Shown here one piece after another: positions 30,481 to 37,500 of a stretch of DNA of 37,500 bases. The notes under the pieces are model-generated. The model made no database searches and was not told the DNA's origin. It was given only the letters and a program-made list of their open reading frames with translations. Position numbers and translations under genes: made by a program. This DNA is from Sphaeroforma sirkka. Its lineage: Eukaryota; Opisthokonta; Ichthyosporea; Ichthyophonida. Positions within the stretch are counted from its first letter, which is position 1; each line of letters starts with the position of its first letter. Location: positions 92,501 to 130,000 of the forward strand of contig LUCW03000024.1 in assembly GCA_001586965.3 (NCBI GenBank). Direction: 5' to 3'.

Positions 30481-32421
30481 AGAACCTATTTTAATCGGCT
30501 ATTTGGACGAAATTCAGATTGATATTGGATGTTTGTGTACTGTGAGCCCATCACATCATATCATGGCTGTATCAATTGGCGGACGATGAATGATACTGGC
30601 TAGCTGATACTGATCCTTAGATAAATTCTGCACGTCAGGATGGTACACTGGTTTGTTGTAAACGCGATCGGCATTTCGTAATAAACGTCTTGAGGGAAAC
30701 ATGCATATGACAAATGTGTTTCATAAAATCCGGGCTGCCCTTATGTATTAGGAACTATTAGGAATACTGACTTATATACTGTAGCATCATATCGGCAACT
30801 GGTATGGAACAGCTGGTACGAATCGGGATTCTTGGAGCCGTGTTGAAAAATTTAGCTTGAGACTATCTACACAACCGTCGCCCAATTTAAAAATTACACA
30901 TTGATTGGTGAAAATAAATCGGTATTTGTTTTCAAGTAAAGCTGGCCATAAATACATGAAAATAGTAATAAATTTGCCTAACGTTTCTCAGGGCAAACTT
31001 TAAATTCGGTTCAATTAGACTTGTATACAGACTAGATTCAAAATAGCGTCTCGCTGAGAACCCTCCACTAAAAGTCGTGGCCGATTATCAGCGTACATGG
31101 ACGTGATTAAAGAAAGCGTTCAGCTGAGGACCCGCTTGCTGAAGTTATGACTGATGTCTGCCAGGGGAGGAGAAGCATAGGTCCGAGCATCTCTTCCGAA
31201 TCTTTGAACGGTCGCATGGGTAAAGAACATGTCTTAGGATTAACCGAGTCGAATATTACTACTCCTTTATGTAAATGACAGGATTCGACGTCAGCTTTGA
31301 TAGTGTCTAGATCTCACCACGTCACGAGTGAAATGTACAAGGTATGGCCACGACTGATTGAACAAATTGCCTCGACCATAGTTATCAAAATACTCCATAT
31401 TGCTAAATCTACCAATGCCTTCATATTACATCGTCACTTCAAATGCATGTGCCATAATTTGGCCATTTCTACTAATGCCGAGACACATTGCCAGCGCTCA
31501 TCAAAGTTCCGAGCGCTCCAGAATCACCTGAATCTTTAAACAAAGTATATATATGTATGCAATTCAATTACAGAAGGCAACATCATATACCTATGGTTAT
31601 CCAAAAAATAAACTATTTGAAACAGGGGCACGATGTAACCTCATGGACCTGTTCGGAGCAGCATAAAGTGGCACGTTCCGACCATACAGCACGATACGGT
31701 GCGCTGAGGAACAAATAAACAATGTTGATCGCACAGCATTGGAGCCGATCTTGTAGTATACACTTTTTGGGGGATTTCCAGAAGGTTTATCACAGAACAA
31801 ACATTTTTCAAATAGTTGTTGCGCAATGGTCATGTTCTGATGCATTTTTTTTCTGCAGAGAATAGAGTGAATGAATGGTTGCAATAGACAAATTGCACCT
31901 TCGTGAATCGGATTTCAATATTAGAGAATAGTGGGCAAGGTCAGTGAGAGAAGAGTTCGCTTATGAAACGACTATGAGTTAAAATCATTGCTCACATCTG
32001 GATACAATATTGACGAAACGAAGAAATTCATTCATTCTGAAATTGAGGTAAAAGCAATTATTTGTGATATCATCATATGAGGCTACACGTTTTCCAATAA
32101 TAAGTTCGTGTGAATCTAGTTTTCTCCATGTCAGCCCATTTTGATAGTTCACCTGAATTTAGCAACGCAAGATTAATCATAATCAATCGGTTAACTATGG
32201 ACTAATTGTCAATAAAATAATCAAAATAGCCGAGACATCACCGCCCCTATTTTCGATCAACTTACTGTAGTATAGAGTGCTACATTGAAATATTTAAGAT
32301 CATAAAGTAACGCTGTGTATCGGTTACCCTCGAAGAGTTTTGGCTCTTGAAGTAAGGGACATCGAGATTGTGATTTGCATCGAATGCTGTTGAATAAGGA
32401 CGCATATGTGATAGGTGACCC
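30481..32421. other. Region with no recognised gene
   Basis: AT-rich intergenic DNA. Two segments near 31046 and 31110 share the pattern AGCGT(C)T...GCTGAG(A/G)ACCC and may be an old local duplication. No frame of recognisable family was seen. Confidence 0.35.
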
Positions 32422-32632
32422 GACTGCTCGGTGGGCCCACAGGCTACACTACAATGATCTGCAATCTTGCAGCGCAACCATTTGATAACATCCTGATATG
32501 AATTGTTGGCCTTTCTTTCATGAGATGACGGTAGGTTTGAAGAAACAAACTATAAAGGTATACTTACACGACATATTTGTCTATATTTAATTTCGAACGT
32601 AACTGGATCAGGGTTAGAATATACGACCGCCT

Positions 32633-32917
32633 ATGTCGACTATAGTTGCGTCAAACTCTTGGTTGAAATCTCATCATTTGCGCGCAAGCTCCGTAATGGT
32701 GCGTTACTTTTGCCACATAGGGAGTGAGAAGATTACTAGAAAGTTAACTCTCAAAGATAGGTACCAATCGATTTGCATCTGGTGGTATGTCGACAACACG
32801 AGCTACTCAACGTATAGATATATCGGCGACTTACAAAGGCAAACCAGGAGCACTATTCTTTCTGTTCTGGCCTTGCATAGGAATTCGCGCAATCTTGTGC
32901 AAGTTTCTAAACATTGA
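32633..32917 (+). CDS. Hypothetical 94-aa ORF of the tandem unit (unit 1)
   Basis: Begins MSTIVASNSWLK and ends NLVQVSKH, and spans most of the second half of the unit. Mid-protein it has KITRKLTLKDRYQSICIWWY. The same frame is present and identical in units 3 and 4; in unit 2 it is not preserved. I recognise no domain. No signal peptide or membrane segment is obvious. With units this young, an intact frame is weak evidence of coding, and an alternative overlapping frame (from 32787) also stays open. Confidence 0.2.
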   Translation: MSTIVASNSWLKSHHLRASSVMVRYFCHIGSEKITRKLTLKDRYQSICIWWYVDNTSYSTYRYIGDLQRQTRSTILSVLALHRNSRNLVQVSKH

Positions 32918-33631
32918 CGGACTGCTCGGTGGGCCCACAGGCTACACTACAATGATCTGCAATCTTGCAGCGCAACCATTTGATAACATCCTGATATGAA
33001 TTGTTGGCCTTTCTTTCATGAGATGACGGTAGGTTTGAAGAAACAAACTATAAAGGTATACTTACACGACATATTTGTCTATATTTAATTTCGAACGTAA
33101 CTGGATCAGGGTTAGAATATACGACCGCCTATGTCGACTATAGTTGCGTCAAACTCTTGGTTGAAATCTCATCATTTGCGCGCAAGCTCCGTAATGGTGC
33201 GTTGTTTTTTGCCACATAGGGAGTGAGAAGATTACTAGAAAGTTAACTCTCAAAGATAGGTACCAATCGATTTGCATCTGGTGGTATGTCGACAACACGA
33301 GCTACTCAACGTATATAGATATATCGGCGACTTACAAAGGCAAACCAGGAGCACTATTCTTTCTGTTCTGGCCTTGCATAGGAATTCGCGCAATCTTGTG
33401 CAAGTTTCTAAACATTGACGGACTGCTCGGTGGGCCCACAGGCTACACTACAATGATCTGCAATCTTGCAGCGCAACCATTTGATAACATCCTGATATGA
33501 ATTGTTGGCCTTTCTTTCATGAGATGACGGTAGGTTTGAAGAAACAAACTATAAAGGTATACTTACACGACATATTTGTCTATATTTAATTTCGAACGTA
33601 ACTGGATCAGGGTTAGAATATACGACCGCCT

Positions 33632-33916
33632 ATGTCGACTATAGTTGCGTCAAACTCTTGGTTGAAATCTCATCATTTGCGCGCAAGCTCCGTAATGGTG
33701 CGTTACTTTTGCCACATAGGGAGTGAGAAGATTACTAGAAAGTTAACTCTCAAAGATAGGTACCAATCGATTTGCATCTGGTGGTATGTCGACAACACGA
33801 GCTACTCAACGTATAGATATATCGGCGACTTACAAAGGCAAACCAGGAGCACTATTCTTTCTGTTCTGGCCTTGCATAGGAATTCGCGCAATCTTGTGCA
33901 AGTTTCTAAACATTGA
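33632..33916 (+). CDS. Hypothetical 94-aa ORF, unit 3 copy
   Basis: Identical in protein sequence to the unit 1 frame and at the same place in the repeat. Whether it is expressed cannot be told from sequence. Confidence 0.2.
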   Translation: MSTIVASNSWLKSHHLRASSVMVRYFCHIGSEKITRKLTLKDRYQSICIWWYVDNTSYSTYRYIGDLQRQTRSTILSVLALHRNSRNLVQVSKH

Positions 33917-34130
33917 CGGACTGCTCGGTGGGGCCCACAGGCTACACTACAATGATCTGCAATCTTGCAGCGCAACCATTTGATAACATCCTGATATGAA
34001 TTGTTGGCCTTTCTTTCATGAGATGACGGTAGGTTTGAAGAAACAAACTATAAAGGTATACTTACACGACATATTTGTCTATATTTAATTTCGAACGTAA
34101 CTGGATCAGGGTTAGAATATACGACCGCCT

Positions 34131-34415
34131 ATGTCGACTATAGTTGCGTCAAACTCTTGGTTGAAATCTCATCATTTGCGCGCAAGCTCCGTAATGGTGC
34201 GTTACTTTTGCCACATAGGGAGTGAGAAGATTACTAGAAAGTTAACTCTCAAAGATAGGTACCAATCGATTTGCATCTGGTGGTATGTCGACAACACGAG
34301 CTACTCAACGTATAGATATATCGGCGACTTACAAAGGCAAACCAGGAGCACTATTCTTTCTGTTCTGGCCTTGCATAGGAATTCGCGCAATCTTGTGCAA
34401 GTTTCTAAACATTGA
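34131..34415 (+). CDS. Hypothetical 94-aa ORF, unit 4 copy
   Basis: Identical in protein sequence to the copies in units 1 and 3. It closes one base before the array ends; the stop codon comes from the unit's own last bases, so all three copies use the same stop. Confidence 0.2.
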   Translation: MSTIVASNSWLKSHHLRASSVMVRYFCHIGSEKITRKLTLKDRYQSICIWWYVDNTSYSTYRYIGDLQRQTRSTILSVLALHRNSRNLVQVSKH

Positions 34416-34856
34416 CGAATGAATGCGCTTCTCTGTTGCGAATGTATTTCGCCACGTTTTTAATCTCAGCAAATAAGTGCGAACTATTTTTTATCATTTT
34501 AATGATGGTAGTGTTTCAGAGCTCGTCGCGGTTACGTTAGAGCAACTACAATTAGAAATCGTTTGCAGTAAGCAAGGCTTTACTCTGCCTAACTCAAATC
34601 TGAATTACAAACTTTTGGTTTAGATATCTAAGCAAAGAAAGCAACATTCTAATTAGGGAACGGTAGCATCTCCCACAGGCCAAGGGGGCAGCAGGACACA
34701 CAATTATGTCACCATTTAGACCATTCACCTTGCACAAACAAACTGCCCTACATACTATCCAGTGATGGATATTTGCCATACTATTTGAGATGACGTATCA
34801 GTGTCATACAATTACCCATATACCTGCTAAAAAAGAAAATGTAGTAAGAAGGGAAA

Positions 34857-34942
34857 GATGTTGACTATTTCAGTATTCTCGTTATATTTATATATATGAG
34901 GAATAGAGGATGTTGGCTATTTCAGTATTCTCGTTATATTTA
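34857..34942. repeat. 34-bp direct repeat, 52-bp spacing
   Basis: GATGTTGACTATTTCAGTAT... at 34857 recurs at 34909 with one base changed, both copies ending in TTATATTTA. The copies are separated by an AT-rich stretch. No function is evident. Confidence 0.85.
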
Positions 34943-37500
34943 AAGAATGCTTTGCAATTCATACGCGTTCCCACTTTCACCTATTATAGTTCTGTACAAG
35001 TCATTTTTATTATTATTTACTATATTAGAAGAGACAGAATGCCACTGAAGAAGCCCTATTCATGCTTGCGAAGCCATCACCGAGGATTACAAGGGAACTC
35101 TCACCTAACTAGCACCAATTTATGCAGAGTATAGATGGTAACCGTCTCAACGAACGTCTACTAGAACCTGAATGATTGTGAATAGGCTCTAAACGTTTCT
35201 CGCAGATAAGTGACCACGGCTTGTAGTGCCTCTGTTGCTCACTGGCTTGCTTGTGTACTATTGTTACATCTGCTGTATATTATCTTCCCCATTTGATCTC
35301 AGGGGGTATCATTGCATGTGCTTTACATTTTCACTCCTCCTCGTATTTCGCATTATTTTATAGTAATCTTTGTGCATGTCTACTTATGCCAAGAGACCAG
35401 CAACCGCGCCATCCTGAGCCACTTGTAACGATGCGATGTCACCGTACTGTTCCTGTGGTGTGAAACGGATACCGAAAGAAAGTAAACATCACACAGCTAT
35501 GGGCAGGGGCTGAAAACGATCGCCTCACGACTATCCCGTAGAATTAAATCAGACTAGCGTTCACTACTCATCAACGGTGGAGCAAAATAGATACACCACT
35601 TGAAGGCTGCGGCTGGGTTCAGCCGGAGCACGATCCCGACTAAAGCAAAGGCACGAGATGAGCCATTCTTACACAAGAAATGAACGGCACGAGACCACCG
35701 ACGCGGCGCAAGGTGTGGTTGAATGCCGAAAAAAATAAAAAGCGAATTGACTACAAAGAGAGAACACGACATGCAGTTGTGCTGAGGAACTTGTCAAAGC
35801 TCCGATATACAACAACTGCGCAAGAGCCCAGAACCGAGAGATGTCATACTGTTGTACTTGGGTTCGTGACAGCATACGCTCAACTCAATCAGCCAAAGAT
35901 AAGGTAGTCCGGAATCCACAGAACAGCATCATGTGTATATATCAGGTGGGCAGAACATCGGTAGACAATATCGCAGACTTTACATACAATATAACACAGG
36001 ACACGAATCGCAAGGAAGGGGCCTATGCATTGGAACTCACATGTACTGTCACTAGGGTTTCGGGAAATGCGCACTAGCCCCGACTCGGAAGCTATGCTTC
36101 CTTCATAAGCGTAGAAAGAGTCCTAGAATCAAACTAAGAAGTAATCAAACAAATAATGTTGAGACTTAGCTCAAGTGCGCCGCGTACGTTAACACTCTAT
36201 ACAACCCTAAACCCTAAATCCTAAATACTTTCATACGTACGTGCAAGTGCACAGACATACCACACATCGCCGTGTCATAGTCCCCACGCAGCGACGACTA
36301 CAAACACGCGTCAAAGTCCAGCAGTCAGGCTTGGACTTGATGGCCACAGCATAGTTGCTCACGTACTGCTGAGTACACTCTGAGAAGGTAGTGTACATAA
36401 GACTTAAACAACATGTGGGGACGAGTGGGCTACTATATGGTTTCTACCCGCAACTACAGACTAGTAGAAAGACTGATCTGTAGGTGGCGATTTCGTTCTT
36501 TGTATTGCAAAACGTCAGTGCGAAGGCATGGGGAAAACACGGAAGCCCATGCTACTTACTGAACGAAATACTGACCAAGAATAAACCTTTCCATTTCAAT
36601 AATCTTACCTGGACATTCCTTCGCGCTCTCCACCATCTTAAATACACTCGGAAGGAATCCAACAGCCTGCAGACAGGCACAGTGCAATGTATGAGTGAAA
36701 TGCTCATCACCGAATTTTCAAGCGCTACAGATAATCAACAAAGTATTGCGATTCGATAGATATTTCGATCAACTACACTTAAAGAAGTACACCACACGCA
36801 CACGTAGTACATATGAACAAACCCTAACCTTACAACAGATACTCTGTTGGACATCCGATTAGCGCTTTAACTGGAGTTGTATGCGAGCAATAGAACGACA
36901 TTCGCGCATGTATCTGGATTTTCGCACAGACAGCACTTAGACACTCACATAGCTGTTAAATACTACACGTAGAGATCTATTGAAGCGCTCACCCAATGAC
37001 TACTCTGTGGTCATCGAGACCGCCATGGCTCGATTTGACCCGATATAACCGATCAATGTGTACTGTTGTGGTCCTTAGAAATGCAGACAAACCTACATTC
37101 CCAAGGCTGATGTGATTTGTACAGTATAGCTAGACTTACAATGCCAGCCATAGTTTTCCGCTCTCTCGCCAATTGCCGTGCTGCCAATTCCAGTAGCGAA
37201 TACGGTTCGACACTTAACTCTGGGGCCACATAGCACGAGTGTGGATTGCCTGTTGTACAGGGGAGTGCAGCACTTAGTTCTATGGGCGAGTTTGCAGGTA
37301 GCTAGGACAAGCACAGATTAACACTCTAATTTAAGAACGCAGTGACAAGGTCGAGCTGGATTCTTTGTATTTCCGTTGTTAACTGAAGAAAGGAACGTTC
37401 AGCTACAACATTGATCAATCGATTCATTCACTCCTAATTAGGGCCCACCGGCAGTCTATTCTTGGACATCGAAGTGTTCGTTGCACGAACTTTGCCACAG
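34943..37500. other. Region with no recognised gene
   Basis: Several frames of 60-91 codons occur on both strands (for example plus 35680-35907, basic, and plus 36484-36759, beginning MAISFFVLQNVSAKAWGKHG), but none resembles a family I know. They may include exons of an intron-rich gene. I could not link any of them with consistent splice phases. Confidence 0.3.
36204..36225 (-). repeat. Short telomere-like CCCTAAA tract
   Basis: Two exact CCCTAAA units and a third changed by one base. It is the reverse complement of the TTTAGGG-type motif at 7892-7937. Interstitial relic or telo-box-like element. Confidence 0.65.

Larger units (their letters stand above)
32422..34416 (+). repeat. Four tandem units of about 498 bp
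   Basis: Units start at 32422, 32920, 33421 and 33919 (GACTGCTCGGTGGG), with periods of 498, 501 and 498 bp, ending at 34416. They differ by only a handful of bases: small length changes in unit 2 and one extra G at the start of unit 4. Such identity means recent amplification or strong homogenisation. No similarity to the LTRs or to the aminotransferase gene is visible. It could be a young satellite, a tandem gene fragment or an assembly-sensitive expansion. Confidence 0.98.

Noticed and set aside
32422-34416. CRISPR array or rDNA spacer repeats
   Set aside because: The units are contiguous 498-bp copies without spacer structure, in a eukaryotic context, and no rRNA sequence is recognisable nearby.

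Overview
The window is nuclear DNA from a eukaryote with GT-AG introns. It has one spliced metabolic gene, one tRNA gene, interstitial TTTAGGG-type telomere motifs and a dense bed of nested LTR retrotransposons. I cannot name the species. Compact introns of about 300-730 bp, short exons and Ty1/copia plus Ty3/gypsy fossils fit a protist or an early-branching fungal or holozoan lineage, but that is inference.

Layout. 1-3260: no recognised gene; it holds an (AT)n microsatellite, a 705-bp element with 46-bp inverted ends (1991-2695) and a diverged direct repeat. 3345-7167 (minus): a complete eight-exon branched-chain aminotransferase gene whose exon phases all agree (341 aa). Its wording looks like the bacterial ~340-aa class rather than animal BCAT. 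7168-8980: intergenic, with telomere-like repeats and a minus-strand tRNA-Asp(GTC). 8982-23010: a patchwork of Ty3/gypsy fossils. These are a gag/leader piece (9242-11710), a larger minus-strand gag-pol element (12000 to beyond 18068) carrying solo LTRs of two related types, and an oppositely oriented leader-gag piece (18069-20656). That piece is flanked by two almost identical 1.88-kb direct repeats (16181-18068 and 20657-22540). 23418-23900: a solo LTR. 24800-29576: a structurally bounded Ty1/copia element (two LTRs, 5-bp target duplication AAACT) with a solo LTR of the other type nested inside it. 30240-30480: an old LTR relic. 32422-34416: four near-identical tandem units of about 498 bp, three of which keep the same 94-codon ORF. 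34417-37500: no recognised gene, one short telomere-like tract.

The two LTR types (here A, used by the copia element, and B) share the half that carries the TATA-like box and AATAAA signal but have unrelated upstream halves. The only host functions I can support are branched-chain amino acid transamination and tRNA-Asp; everything else recognised is mobile or repetitive DNA. The retroelements are broken fossils and are described only as such.
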